Positions 16,376 through 24,480 of a DNA stretch of 64,000 bases are shown one piece after another. Every line of letters starts with the position of its first letter. Positions within the stretch are counted from its first letter, which is position 1. The position numbers and the translations under genes were made by a program. Below the pieces are notes generated by a model. It had not been told where the DNA came from. It worked only from the letters and a program-made list of their open reading frames with translations, and ran no database searches. Source of the stretch: Taurinivorans muris (lineage in GTDB: Bacteria > Desulfobacterota > Desulfovibrionia > Desulfovibrionales > Desulfovibrionaceae); assembly GCF_025232395.1 (NCBI RefSeq), contig NZ_CP065938.1:1674001-1738000 (forward strand). The letters are read 5' to 3'.

Positions 16376-17192
16376 AACCCTGAAAAAGAAAATCGAAGCT
16401 GAAAAAAAAGAGAAGAAAATTCCTTCCTTTGTCTTTTTGTGTGTTTTTGGCATAGGGCTTTTTGCCGCTTTTCAGTTTTGGAACACTTGGCTTGCCGAAA
16501 GCGAGGAAAGACGTTTGCAGGAAGTTGTGCAATCGCAGGATATCGCAAATCTCATCACCGGTGAGGCATATAATAAAAAAGCCTTTTCGGAAGAATTGGA
16601 AAACTTGAAAAAATCCTATACCAAAAAGCGGAATATTGATGAAGATATGCAGGAATTCATGCGGTATTTTGCGGAAATCCCCGATTTTCACGATGACGAT
16701 GTGGGGCTTGCCATGCAGGGGGTTCATGTTTCCAGCGGTGAAAAGGGCAAAGAGGAGTGGGCTGTTTTTGCAAAATGGGCTATCATGCGTCAGCAAAGTT
16801 CCGTTTTACAAATGGAAAATCCGCTTATGTGGCATAGGGCGGGAACGCAGCCGGCGCTTTTGTCTTCCTCACGGAATGAAAAAAAAGCCGTGTTTTTGGA
16901 ACAGGAAGCCGACAAGGTGGTTATTGAAGCTGAACGCGGAATTATTTACAATGATAACACAAAAGTCATTTTACATGAAAATGTCAGGGCAATGCAGCAG
17001 GACAATATTGTGAAAGGTCCGGTTTTGAATTACGATACGGAAAAACAAATTGCGGTTTTTTCGGAGCAGGCGGATTTTGCAAGCGAGGAATTGACCGGTA
17101 CGGCGGAACTATTAAGCTGGGATATGCAGGAAAATAAAATTTACGGCAAAGGCGGTGTTTATGTGGAATGGATGCCTGCAAACGGAGAATAG
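16368..17192 (+). CDS. lptC: LPS export protein LptC
   Basis: LptC is the bitopic inner-membrane protein that takes LPS from LptB2FG and passes it to LptA. Residues 1-19 are Lys-rich, about 20-38 form one transmembrane helix (FVFLCVFGIGLFAAFQFW), and the rest is periplasmic. The C-terminal half (about 175-270) has the beta-jellyroll pattern of the OstA/LptC family, for example AERGIIYNDNTKVILHENV. At 274 residues it is longer than E. coli LptC (191), owing to a helical insert of about 100 residues after the membrane helix. Its identity rests on this topology and on the neighbours lptA and lptB. The ATG at 16368 overlaps the end of the phosphatase gene. Confidence 0.85.
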   Translation: MAETLKKKIEAEKKEKKIPSFVFLCVFGIGLFAAFQFWNTWLAESEERRLQEVVQSQDIANLITGEAYNKKAFSEELENLKKSYTKKRNIDEDMQEFMRYFAEIPDFHDDDVGLAMQGVHVSSGEKGKEEWAVFAKWAIMRQQSSVLQMENPLMWHRAGTQPALLSSSRNEKKAVFLEQEADKVVIEAERGIIYNDNTKVILHENVRAMQQDNIVKGPVLNYDTEKQIAVFSEQADFASEELTGTAELLSWDMQENKIYGKGGVYVEWMPANGE

Positions 17193-17193
17193 C

Positions 17194-17529
17194 TTGCAAA
17201 AAATTGGTTTGATAAGTATGAAAGCGGCGTCGCTTTTGTTTTGCCTTTTATTTCCCATGCACGTTTTTGCACGGAATATCGGAGAGGACTGCACGTATGA
17301 GGGCATAAGGCTTTTCGGGCGGGTGCAGGTGGTAACGGGTTTTGCGGATATTGACGTCCAGAAAAAAGACGCGCTTGCGGATTTGGATGTGCGGTTTGTC
17401 AACGCTTTTCCGGATGCTTGCGGCGAGTGGCAGCTTGTGGACAGTTTTCCTGATTTCACTGTGCGGTTTGTGGATTCTTTTCCCGACATCACCATAAAAA
17501 AAGTCCATGCTTTTGCGGGAGTCCGATAA
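17194..17529 (+). CDS. Small exported repeat protein, DUF6150-like
   Basis: About 111 residues. An N-terminal signal peptide (KAASLLFCLLFPMHVFA) is followed by short imperfect 11-residue units: V-R-F-V-N-A-F-P-D, W-Q-L-V-D-S-F-P-D, V-R-F-V-D-S-F-P-D, then KKVHAFAG. This strand-turn-strand spacing resembles DUF6150 proteins, whose function is unknown. The start is set at TTG 17194 because GGAG lies six bases upstream; ATG 17218 (eight codons on) has no ribosome site but also yields a signal peptide. It sits between lptC (1 base gap) and lptA, so it is co-transcribed with LPS transport genes. A periplasmic role near LptA is possible but is only inferred. Confidence 0.7.
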   Translation: MQKIGLISMKAASLLFCLLFPMHVFARNIGEDCTYEGIRLFGRVQVVTGFADIDVQKKDALADLDVRFVNAFPDACGEWQLVDSFPDFTVRFVDSFPDITIKKVHAFAGVR

Positions 17530-17544
17530 AAAATAAAACTGAGA

Positions 17545-18138
17545 ATGATGAATGAAATGATGTTGATACCTATGAGAAAACTTGTTTTTGTTTTATTCTG
17601 CTTCGCTTTTGCCGCGTTGCCGGCTTATGCGGTTCCGCAGTTGGCGGAGGGGGATATGCCCGTAAAAATAAATGCCGATGATATGGAATACGATATCAAC
17701 CGCAGCAGGGTGATTTTTACAGGCAATGTGCATGTCGTGCGCGGAGCTTTCGATATGGTCGCGCCGAAGATGACCGTTTATTTGAAAAATTCGGAAGCGA
17801 AACAGGAAGCGGTGCAAATAAAAATTCAGCCGGAAAACATGCCTCTGACCGGTAAGGTGGAGCCAAGCACGAAAACTGTCGATACGCAAAATAAAATCAA
17901 TAAGATCGAAGCGGAAAACGGTGTGAGGTTCAAATTTGAAAATCAGTCGGGGCATTCCGATTCCGCCGTTTATGAAGCTGATAAAGGTCTTTTGACCATG
18001 ATAGGCGATCCCGTGGTGCAGGAAGGAAAAAATTCCATCCGCGGCGAAACGATTTTATATTATTTATATGAACGGAAAAGCGAAGTTGTGGGTTCGCAAA
18101 AAAGACGCGTCGAAGCGATTTTTGATTCCAAACAATAA
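17545..18138 (+). CDS. lptA: LPS transport periplasmic protein LptA
   Basis: LptA polymerises into the periplasmic bridge that carries LPS to LptDE. After a signal peptide (MRKLVFVLFCFAFAALPAYA) the protein shows the OstA/LptA signature: PVKINADDMEYDINRSRVIF, TGNVHVVRGAFDMVAPKMTVY, and a later AVYEADKGLLTMIGDPVVQ repeat. The true start may be ATG 17572, which begins directly at the signal peptide; the start given (17545) adds nine residues. Neither has a strong ribosome site. It is followed by lptB after eight bases. The 197-residue length is normal. Confidence 0.92.
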   Translation: MMNEMMLIPMRKLVFVLFCFAFAALPAYAVPQLAEGDMPVKINADDMEYDINRSRVIFTGNVHVVRGAFDMVAPKMTVYLKNSEAKQEAVQIKIQPENMPLTGKVEPSTKTVDTQNKINKIEAENGVRFKFENQSGHSDSAVYEADKGLLTMIGDPVVQEGKNSIRGETILYYLYERKSEVVGSQKRRVEAIFDSKQ

Positions 18139-18146
18139 GGGTAAGT

Positions 18147-18875
18147 ATGAAAGCGACACTTGCAGGGGAACACTTGGCAAAAACATACGGAGCAAGACAG
18201 GTTGTCCGTGATGTGAATATTGAAATAACGCAGGGGGAAATCGTAGGCTTGCTCGGACCGAACGGCGCAGGCAAAACAACTTCCTTTTACATGCTGACAG
18301 GAATCATAAAAGCCACTCAAGGCAGAATATTGTATAATGGCGAAGACATCACATCGTGGGCTTTGTATAAGCGGGCGAGGGTGGGCATAAGTTATTTGCC
18401 GCAGGAAAGTTCTGTTTTTAAAAGCCTGACCGTCAAAGAAAACATTCAAATTGTCATGGAATATACGAAACTTTCCCAAAAAGCCCGGGAAGAAAAAATT
18501 TATAGCCTGCTTGATGAATTCGGTTTGACCCGTTTGGAAAAATCCCTTGCTTCGTACCTTTCGGGCGGGGAAAGGCGCAGGCTTGAAATTGCCCGCTGTC
18601 TTGTGCATGACCCTTTGTTCGTTTTGCTTGACGAACCGTTTGCGGGTATCGACCCCTTGGCTGTCGGCGATATTCAGGATTTGATCAAGCGCTTGAAAAA
18701 CAGGGGGATCGGCGTTTTGATTTCCGACCATAACGTGCGGGAAACCCTTTCCATTTGCGACAGGGCGTCCATTATGTATGACGGTATCTTACTGCTTTCG
18801 GGCACGCCGGAAGAAATTGTCAATAATGAAAAAGCGCGGGAAATTTATTTAGGGGAAAATTTCTATATGCAGTGA
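18147..18875 (+). CDS. lptB: LPS export ABC transporter ATPase LptB
   Basis: The ATP-hydrolysing subunit of LptB2FG. The 242 residues hold Walker A GPNGAGKTT (37-45), the Q-loop with YLPQESSVF, the ABC signature YLSGGERRRLEIAR, Walker B FVLLDEPFAGIDPLAV and the H-loop SDHNVRETL, all at LptB (YhbG) spacing. It ends the kds-lpt cluster. In many proteobacteria lptB is followed by rpoN and a hibernation factor; here the next gene is unrelated and on the opposite strand. Confidence 0.96.
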   Translation: MKATLAGEHLAKTYGARQVVRDVNIEITQGEIVGLLGPNGAGKTTSFYMLTGIIKATQGRILYNGEDITSWALYKRARVGISYLPQESSVFKSLTVKENIQIVMEYTKLSQKAREEKIYSLLDEFGLTRLEKSLASYLSGGERRRLEIARCLVHDPLFVLLDEPFAGIDPLAVGDIQDLIKRLKNRGIGVLISDHNVRETLSICDRASIMYDGILLLSGTPEEIVNNEKAREIYLGENFYMQ

Positions 18876-19238
18876 GTGGTTTCTTTTTTTAGAGAAAGAC
18901 AGCACGTTTTTTTTTACAAGCTTTTTTTGCGTGTTATTTAATTCTTTATATTGTTTGCTTGTTGTTTTTTAATTTTTCATAAAAAGCTTTGTTATGGGGC
19001 AATGTCCATAATTTTTTAAGGGGAACAAAAAGGGGTACTTTTAACGTGCCCCTTTGTATTCTCCTCAATCTCCTTTTGCTCTCTGCGCAAAAGAAAGCTT
19101 TCGCCCGCTTTGGGCGAAATTCGTTTTCTTGCGCATATTGTCCGTTTCTTGTTAAAATACCCCGTTCTTCTTTTTAGGTATTAGTTTTGCTTTGCCGTTT
19201 ACGCGGATAAGTTTGTCTTCGCTCTTTATTTTTTTCTT
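18876..19238. other. Convergent gap between lptB and radical SAM gene, with hairpins
   Basis: No gene seen. AAAGGGGTAC (19029-19038) pairs with GTGCCCCTTT (19046-19055), a probable terminator. A second structure, TTTCGCCC (19099-19106) with GGGCGAAA (19112-19119), is nested in an outer TGCGCAA...TTGCGCA pair (19084-19135). The second structure resembles one at 23055-23115 in another convergent gap (see repeats). Confidence 0.6.
19084..19140. repeat. Short palindromic repeat, family 2, copy 1
   Basis: Contains AGAAAG-CTTTCGCCCGC-TTT-GGGCGAAA-TTC...TCTTGCGCATAT. A related copy at 23052-23120 has AGAAAG-(ATCACG)-CTTTCGCCCGC-AAA-GGGTGAAA-CAATTC...TCTTGCATAT. Both lie between converging genes. 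With two copies only, this is a tentative family. Confidence 0.5.
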
Positions 19239-20123
19239 TTAAAGATGCCGCAGGTTTTCGCGGTAGTTTCGCAGCTCTTTTTCATCTGCAGCCTTAATGG
19301 CATTTTCCAGTTGTGTTATCATATTGTTTTTGTCCGTTGGGAGATTGCCGTCGATAAAAATGCAGTTTGATGCTCCCATTGTCGCAAAATAGGTTGGAAT
19401 GGTTAAATGTTCAATGAGTGTTTTTAATTCATGGAGTTTTTCAATTTCCGTTTCTTCCGCCCAGTTTCCGCTTTGTATTTCCTGATAGAGTTCGGAAGAC
19501 TGAAAAACAGTAAGCATGGAGGAAACAATGATTTTAGGATGTGTTTGATTGAATATTGCCGCAGTGTTTTCTGCTCCCTGCCTGCTTCGTCCGGCTCCGA
19601 AAAGTCCTGTGAGATAAAAGAAATTATAATCCATGCCAATTTCGTCCAGCTTTTTGCATTCCGCCAAGATTTCTTTTGTTCCGAACCCCTTATGCATGAA
19701 TGACAATGCGCTGTCGTCACCTGCTTCTGCTCCGATGGTAATGCCGTTATATCCTAATTGCCGGAGTTTTTTAAGCTGTTCCGCGCTTTTTGGTGCAATA
19801 TCCGTAATGCGGGCAAAGCAGCCGACAGAAGCCGCGTTCGGAAAATATTTTTTTGCAAGTTCGGCTAAGTTTTTTAATTTATCGAAATCTAAAACAAAGG
19901 GATTCGCTCCTGTAAAAAATACTCTTTTCGCGTTGGGGTAATATGCTGAAAGTTCTTTCATATCTTCTTCAACTTCCGATAACGGGGACATGCGGAATTT
20001 AAAAGGTATGTCTTCGTACAGCGTGCAAAATTTGCATTTATGATGTGTGCAGCCGGCTGTTGCCTGAATGAGTGCGCTGCAAGCCTCATAGGGAGGGCGG
20101 TAAATTGTTCCGGTATAATGCAT
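19239..20123 (-). CDS. Radical SAM protein, function unknown
   Basis: A 294-residue radical SAM enzyme starting MHYTGTIYRPPYEACS. Cluster cysteines are spaced C-x4-C-x2-C (GCTHHKCKFC) rather than the usual C-x3-C-x2-C, as in a family common in gut anaerobes. VFFTGANPF and GITIGAEAGDD are typical barrel motifs. Start 20123 has AAGGAGT eight bases upstream; an extension to 20195 would run through the operator region. It is divergent from an HxlR regulator with a palindrome next to its start, so it is probably the regulator's target. Substrate unknown. Confidence 0.82.
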   Translation of the reverse strand: MHYTGTIYRPPYEACSALIQATAGCTHHKCKFCTLYEDIPFKFRMSPLSEVEEDMKELSAYYPNAKRVFFTGANPFVLDFDKLKNLAELAKKYFPNAASVGCFARITDIAPKSAEQLKKLRQLGYNGITIGAEAGDDSALSFMHKGFGTKEILAECKKLDEIGMDYNFFYLTGLFGAGRSRQGAENTAAIFNQTHPKIIVSSMLTVFQSSELYQEIQSGNWAEETEIEKLHELKTLIEHLTIPTYFATMGASNCIFIDGNLPTDKNNMITQLENAIKAADEKELRNYRENLRHL

Positions 20124-20286
20124 ACGATACTCCTTTTTGAAATAATACGGTATTAGGTTTGGAAGCATATTAAATGACATGCATACGTTACGCAAGTAGG
20201 GTTTTTAAAAATACATAGTATCATTTATTGTACCGTATTGCATTGTTCTTTTTATACGTGTAAAGTCGCTGGCAACGAGGTGAGGT
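20124..20286. promoter_or_regulatory. Divergent promoter region with palindromic operator
   Basis: Between the radical SAM gene and the HxlR gene. TAATAC-G-GTATTA at 20143-20155 is a perfect palindrome 20 bases from the radical SAM start; a half-matching TACCGTATTG lies at 20231-20240 nearer the regulator. The shared core AATACGGTA in opposite orientations suggests an HxlR binding site on each side. Confidence 0.55.
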
Positions 20287-20661
20287 ATGGTCGGCAATAA
20301 ATTCAGAAGCGATGACATGGTCGCCCGCTGTATGCCTATGAGCAATTTGCAGGCGGTATTGGGCGGAAAATGGAAGATATTGATTGTGTGGTATATCGCG
20401 GTTTATAAAACGCAGAGATTTGGTGAATTGATGCGCCGTTTGGAGGGCATTGCCCGTTCAACGCTGACAAAGCAATTGCGTGAGCTGGAAAATGACGGAT
20501 TTATTCATCGTGAAGCATATAGAGAAATTCCGCTGAGAGTTGAATATACGTTAACGGATTTGGGAGAACGTTTTATCCCTGTTTTAAATCAAATGGTGGC
20601 ATGGAGCGAAAAACATCTTTGTTCTTCGGATTGTGCAGGCAAGGTTGATAAGAAACGGTAA
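20287..20661 (+). CDS. HxlR-family transcriptional regulator
   Basis: A 124-residue winged-helix protein of the HxlR/DUF24 family: CMPMSNLQAVLGGKWKILIVW N-terminal segment, RFGELMRRLEGIARSTLTKQ recognition region and LTDLGERFIPVL wing. Members are dimers that often sense electrophiles or redox state through an N-terminal cysteine; a Cys is present at residue 15 in the expected place. GAGGTGAGGT precedes the ATG. It is transcribed away from the radical SAM gene and likely controls it and itself. A bidirectional terminator follows. Confidence 0.92.
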   Translation: MVGNKFRSDDMVARCMPMSNLQAVLGGKWKILIVWYIAVYKTQRFGELMRRLEGIARSTLTKQLRELENDGFIHREAYREIPLRVEYTLTDLGERFIPVLNQMVAWSEKHLCSSDCAGKVDKKR

Positions 20662-20681
20662 AATTTATTGCAATCCGCATA

Positions 20682-20714
20682 AAAAAAGGAATAAGCGCTG
20701 CCTATTCCTTTTTT
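20682..20714. terminator. Bidirectional terminator
   Basis: AAAAAAGGAATA (20682-20693) pairs perfectly with TATTCCTTTTTT (20703-20714) around a 9-base loop, giving T runs on both strands; it serves the HxlR gene (+) and the 20740-21417 gene (-). Confidence 0.92.
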
Positions 20715-20739
20715 GAGTATCATGCCTGCTGCGTTGTTT

Positions 20740-21417
20740 TCATACGGTAAGCTTAAAACCGGTGTTGAGAAGCGCGGCGAGGCTTCCTTCGCCCGTCATC
20801 GCAAGGGCGGAGGATGTTCCGCCCATTCTGTTCATATAGGAAACCAGCCTTGTCGTATCGATGGTGTCGCTGATATTTTGCAGTCCGCTGCTGCGGGCTT
20901 CTTCCAGCTTGTTCAGGGTTTGGATTTGCCCGTAACGTTCAGCTAGCTGCGGATTGTCTTTAAAAAATTGTTCTATTTTGGCTTTATCTTTGTGGTTGGA
21001 AGAAACCTGCAGTTCTCCGTTTTCATCAAGGCTTACGCGAAAATCGGCATCAGGGGCGACGCCAAGTTCGGCAAGTCCCGTTTTCACCGCCAATTGAAAT
21101 TGACCGGTGAGTTCGTTTTTGTGGCTGAGCAGTTTGTTATAGGTGATTTTTCCGTCAATACCGAGTTCCCCTGCCAGTTTTTCCACCATTTCAGCCAAAT
21201 TGTCCGTATCGGAAGTGCCGGAACAGTCTTGTTCTTCCGTTGGGATTTGGCTTTTTATGGCTGCAAGTTTTTCTTCGATATACTGGCTTGAGGAAGAACT
21301 GTTGTCGAGGGTGTCCAAGATCGTGGGATTTTTTGCTTCTTCAAGTTTTTTCCTGAGTTGTTGGACATTGACGCCGTATCCGTTGGAAAGGGGATTGTTG
21401 ATTGCATAGACAGACAT
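20740..21417 (-). CDS. Hypothetical protein, helical, family unknown
   Basis: A 225-residue soluble-looking protein beginning MSVYAINNPLSNGYGVNVQQ, with a low-complexity run of five Ser near residue 38, several predicted helices and no signal peptide, membrane segment or catalytic motif that I recognise. The N-terminus (short, then NPLSNGYG) is reminiscent of flagellar or type-III-exported small proteins, and similar proteins occur in Desulfovibrio, but this is a weak impression. An AAAGGAGCC ribosome site lies just before the ATG. It stands alone between the HxlR terminator and the FadL promoter. Confidence 0.7.
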   Translation of the reverse strand: MSVYAINNPLSNGYGVNVQQLRKKLEEAKNPTILDTLDNSSSSSQYIEEKLAAIKSQIPTEEQDCSGTSDTDNLAEMVEKLAGELGIDGKITYNKLLSHKNELTGQFQLAVKTGLAELGVAPDADFRVSLDENGELQVSSNHKDKAKIEQFFKDNPQLAERYGQIQTLNKLEEARSSGLQNISDTIDTTRLVSYMNRMGGTSSALAMTGEGSLAALLNTGFKLTV

Positions 21418-21540
21418 GATGGCTCCTTTGGAAAAAATTTCCCTTTTATTTCGTTAAAATAGTGTTAAGCAAAATCAGTGCCAAAGAGTTCGGAGAAAAA
21501 GGTTAAATTTTTGATTAACAATATTTTTTCTAAGAACTCA

Positions 21541-21569
21541 TTGACATCTGAATGATATTCATATATTTT
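21541..21569 (+). promoter_or_regulatory. Sigma70 promoter of the FadL-family porin
   Basis: Consensus TTGACA (21541-21546), 17-base spacer, TATTTT (21564-21569), 45 bases before the ATG at 21614; AAGGAGAA ribosome site follows. Confidence 0.75.
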
Positions 21570-21613
21570 TTTTCGGAAAAAAAAGTTGTGTATAAATTTA
21601 AGGAGAATTTATC

Positions 21614-22831
21614 ATGGTTTGTTCCAAGAAAATATCCGCGCTTGCTTTAAGTGCTGCCGTCGCTTTAAGCTGCCCGGATTTCGCAAAAGCAGAAGGTTTT
21701 GCTTTGCAGGACTGGTCTTCCCGCGGCGCCGCCCTGGCAGGCGGTCTTGTGGCCCGCGGAGGTGACGCCGCCGCCGCCGCTTATAACCCCGCCGCCATTA
21801 CGGAGCTTGAAGGCACTCAGATTTTATTGGGCGGCGAACTTATCACCCCTATCAATACGGTAGTCGGCACGAGCGGTCAGACAAGACATTCCGAAGATAA
21901 ACGATATTTCGCTCCTCACGGGTATATCACCCATAAAATCAATGACTCATGGTCTGTCGGTTTCGGTTCTTTTTCCCGTTTCGGTTTGGGCAATAAATAC
22001 GGTCTTGACTTTTTCGTGCCGAATGCCGTTTATGATGTCGAGCTGATTACCTTCGGTGTCAGCCCTGTCGTCGCATGGCGCGTGAATGACAAACTTTCCC
22101 TCGGTTTCGGTTTGGAACTCGCTTACGGCGATGTTGATTTGAACAGAAAAATTGGTTTCGGTCCGATAAACACGAGCATGAGCATGACAGGCGACGCTTT
22201 CGCCCCTGCGTTCAATCTTTCCGCCCATTACCGTTTCAACGAACAATGGAAAGCGGGATTTGTCTACCGTTCCCATTCCGACTTTGACTTTGACGGGGAA
22301 CTTTCAACTCCCATGCTCCCCATCAAGTTCGACGGTGACGCGAAATTGTACACTCCTGACAGCTACACCTTCGCTCTTGCTTATTATCCCGTGCCAGCTC
22401 TCAGTTTCGAGGCTCAGGTGCAATACAACACATGGAGCAGGTTCAGCAACCTGACCATCAATATCCCCGGTTTGGCGGCTGCCGGATTGCCCACTGTCCT
22501 TAATGACATCAAGAAATGGGAAGATACGTGGTTCTTCTCATTGAGCGCAGAATATGCTTATAACGATTGGCTGACTTTGCGTGCGGGCGCTTCTTACGAA
22601 ACTTCTCCCGTGAAAGGAGAATATGCTGATTTTATCGCTCCTGCCCAAGGCCGCTGGAAGTATGGCGCAGGTTTAGGTTTTGCAAAGGATGATTGGACTT
22701 TTGACGTGGGTTATGTGTACCACGATATTTTGGAATTGCGTTACGGACATTCCGCTTATTATAAAACGGCGGATCATATTGAAGACGCACACGCCCATAC
22801 GGTTTCATTCAGTATCGGCTATAAATTCTGA
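21614..22831 (+). CDS. OmpP1/FadL-family outer-membrane channel
   Basis: A 405-residue beta-barrel for hydrophobic substrates such as long-chain fatty acids. A signal peptide (about 26 residues, ending FAKA) precedes the FadL hatch region EGFALQDWSSRGAALAGGLV with the conserved DAAAAAYNPAAI; alternating amphipathic strands follow to a C-terminal SFSIGYKF, with the terminal aromatic residue needed for BAM-mediated insertion. It is a single gene with its own promoter and terminator. Its substrate cannot be told from sequence; an aromatic-hydrocarbon or fatty-acid role are both known in the family. Confidence 0.93.
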   Translation: MVCSKKISALALSAAVALSCPDFAKAEGFALQDWSSRGAALAGGLVARGGDAAAAAYNPAAITELEGTQILLGGELITPINTVVGTSGQTRHSEDKRYFAPHGYITHKINDSWSVGFGSFSRFGLGNKYGLDFFVPNAVYDVELITFGVSPVVAWRVNDKLSLGFGLELAYGDVDLNRKIGFGPINTSMSMTGDAFAPAFNLSAHYRFNEQWKAGFVYRSHSDFDFDGELSTPMLPIKFDGDAKLYTPDSYTFALAYYPVPALSFEAQVQYNTWSRFSNLTINIPGLAAAGLPTVLNDIKKWEDTWFFSLSAEYAYNDWLTLRAGASYETSPVKGEYADFIAPAQGRWKYGAGLGFAKDDWTFDVGYVYHDILELRYGHSAYYKTADHIEDAHAHTVSFSIGYKF

Positions 22832-22852
22832 AAATAAATACATAGCTTGGAA

Positions 22853-22882
22853 AAACACTGCATTTGCAGTGTTTCTCTTTTT
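22853..22882 (+). terminator. Terminator after the FadL gene
   Basis: AACACTGC (22854-22861) and GCAGTGTT (22866-22873) with a 4-base loop, then CTCTTTTTTT. Confidence 0.85.
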
Positions 22883-22918
22883 TTGAGGGGAATTATTTCC
22901 CCCAAACCCCCTAAACGC

Positions 22919-22951
22919 AAAGCAGTTACAGACAATGTCTGTGACTGCTTT
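22919..22951. repeat. 15-bp inverted repeat
   Basis: AAAGCAGTTACAGAC (22919-22933) pairs with GTCTGTGACTGCTTT (22937-22951), one G-U, loop AAT. It is too long for an ordinary terminator and lacks a T run. Confidence 0.7.
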
Positions 22952-23051
22952 GTTGTTCACATAAGAAATGAAAAAAACATTCGCTGTATCAAGGGGGCAA
23001 GTCCCTTATGTTTTTCCTCTTTGTAAAAACGTAACCCCTGTTTCACACTGT

Positions 23052-23120
23052 TTCGGCAGAAAGATCACGCTTTCGCCCGCAAAGGGTGAAACAATTCAAA
23101 TCAAAATCTTGCATATCTGC
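23052..23120. repeat. Short palindromic repeat, family 2, copy 2
   Basis: TTTCGCCC-GCAAA-GGGTGAAA with flanks AGAAAG and TCTTGCATAT shared with 19084-19140. It lies between converging fadL-family and metK genes. Confidence 0.45.
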
Positions 23121-23181
23121 CGGTCGGGTCACATCTTATCAGCTGATTTTATCATAAACAATTTAGAAACATACCCTAAAC

Positions 23182-23248
23182 AAAACCGTTATGAACATTG
23201 TTCATAACGGTTTTGCAACAAGGGGGATCGGGGGAAATTATTTCCCCC
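23182..23248 (-). terminator. Two strong hairpins beyond metK
   Basis: GGGGGAAA (23230-23237) with TTTCCCCC (23241-23248), and AAAACCGTTATGAAC (23182-23196) with GTTCATAACGGTTTT (23200-23214), a perfect 15-bp stem. They follow the metK stop on the minus strand and probably end its transcript. Confidence 0.65.
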
Positions 23249-23269
23249 AAAAATAACATGCTGAAAATC

Positions 23270-24445
23270 TTATACTTTCGCGGCAGTGCGCAAATCGGCG
23301 GTAGCGTCTGTTTTTTCCCATGTAAATTCAGGGAGTTCCCGTCCGAAGTGTCCATAACAGGAAGTTTTTGAATAAATCGGGCGTTTGAGGTCAAGACGCT
23401 TCGTAATATGGTAAGGACGAAGGTCGAAAACTTCACGCACGGCTTTTGTGAGGATTTCGTCAGGAATTTCACCGGTGCCGAGGGAAGAAACGAGTACGGA
23501 AACCGGTTCCGCAACGCCTATGCAATAGGCGATTTGCACTTCACAGCGGGGAGCAAGCCCTGCGGCAACGACGTTCTTCGCCACATAGCGTGCCATATAG
23601 GCGGCTGAACGGTCGACTTTTGAAGGGTCTTTGCCGGAGAAAGCGCCGCCGCCGTGGTTGCCCATGCCGCCGTAAGTGTCGTTGATGATTTTACGGCCGG
23701 TAAGTCCGCAGTCCCCGACAGGTCCGCCGATTACAAAGCGTCCGGTGCGGTTGATGAAAATTTCGCAGTCTTTTTCATCGAAAAATCCTGATTGGCTGAG
23801 TACCGGATAAATGACTTCGCGGCGGACGGCTTCTTCGATGTCCGCTTGTGAAACATTCGGAGAGTGCTGGGTTGAAATGACGACGTTGTTGATGTGGGTC
23901 GGTTTGCCGTTTTCGTATTCAAAGGAAAGCTGTGTTTTTCCGTCGGGACGGAAGAAATCGACAATGCCGTTTTTACGCACACGCGCCAACTGCAAGGACA
24001 GCTGGTGCGCCCAATAGATAGGGGCGGGCATAAGTGTGCTGGTTTCATTGGAAGCGAAGCCGAACATCATGCCTTGGTCGCCTGCGCCCTGGTCTTCCGG
24101 TTTGGTGCGGTTCACGCCTTGCGCGATGTCGACGGATTGTTTGTCGATGGAGGAAAGGACGGCGCAGGTCTGATAGTCGAATCCCATGTCGGAGCTGTTG
24201 TAACCGATATTTTTAATGGTTTCACGCACGACATGGGGAAGGTCCGCATAGCCGGAAGTGGTGATTTCCCCGGCGATAACCGCCATACCTGTTGTTACCA
24301 GCGTTTCGCAGGCAACGTGTGAATCGGGATCTTGTTCAAGAAGCGTGTCTAAGATTGCATCGGAAATTTGGTCGGCAACTTTGTCCGGGTGACCTTCTGT
24401 CACTGATTCGGAAGAAAAAACGTATTTACCTTTTGCGGGAATCAT
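23270..24445 (-). CDS. metK: S-adenosylmethionine synthetase
   Basis: Makes SAM from methionine and ATP, the cofactor for the many radical SAM and methyltransferase enzymes of this cell. The 391-residue protein has [17 protein letters not shown], the [10 protein letters not shown] loop, and the [19 protein letters not shown] phosphate-binding signature, all at expected positions. A GGAG site precedes the ATG. It lies 35 bases downstream of panC, so they probably form an operon; no SAM riboswitch is visible in that gap. Confidence 0.98.
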   Translation of the reverse strand: MIPAKGKYVFSSESVTEGHPDKVADQISDAILDTLLEQDPDSHVACETLVTTGMAVIAGEITTSGYADLPHVVRETIKNIGYNSSDMGFDYQTCAVLSSIDKQSVDIAQGVNRTKPEDQGAGDQGMMFGFASNETSTLMPAPIYWAHQLSLQLARVRKNGIVDFFRPDGKTQLSFEYENGKPTHINNVVISTQHSPNVSQADIEEAVRREVIYPVLSQSGFFDEKDCEIFINRTGRFVIGGPVGDCGLTGRKIINDTYGGMGNHGGGAFSGKDPSKVDRSAAYMARYVAKNVVAAGLAPRCEVQIAYCIGVAEPVSVLVSSLGTGEIPDEILTKAVREVFDLRPYHITKRLDLKRPIYSKTSCYGHFGRELPEFTWEKTDATADLRTAAKV

Positions 24446-24480
24446 AAGTCTCCTTTGCGAGGCTTTTTTTTTGCGTTCGC

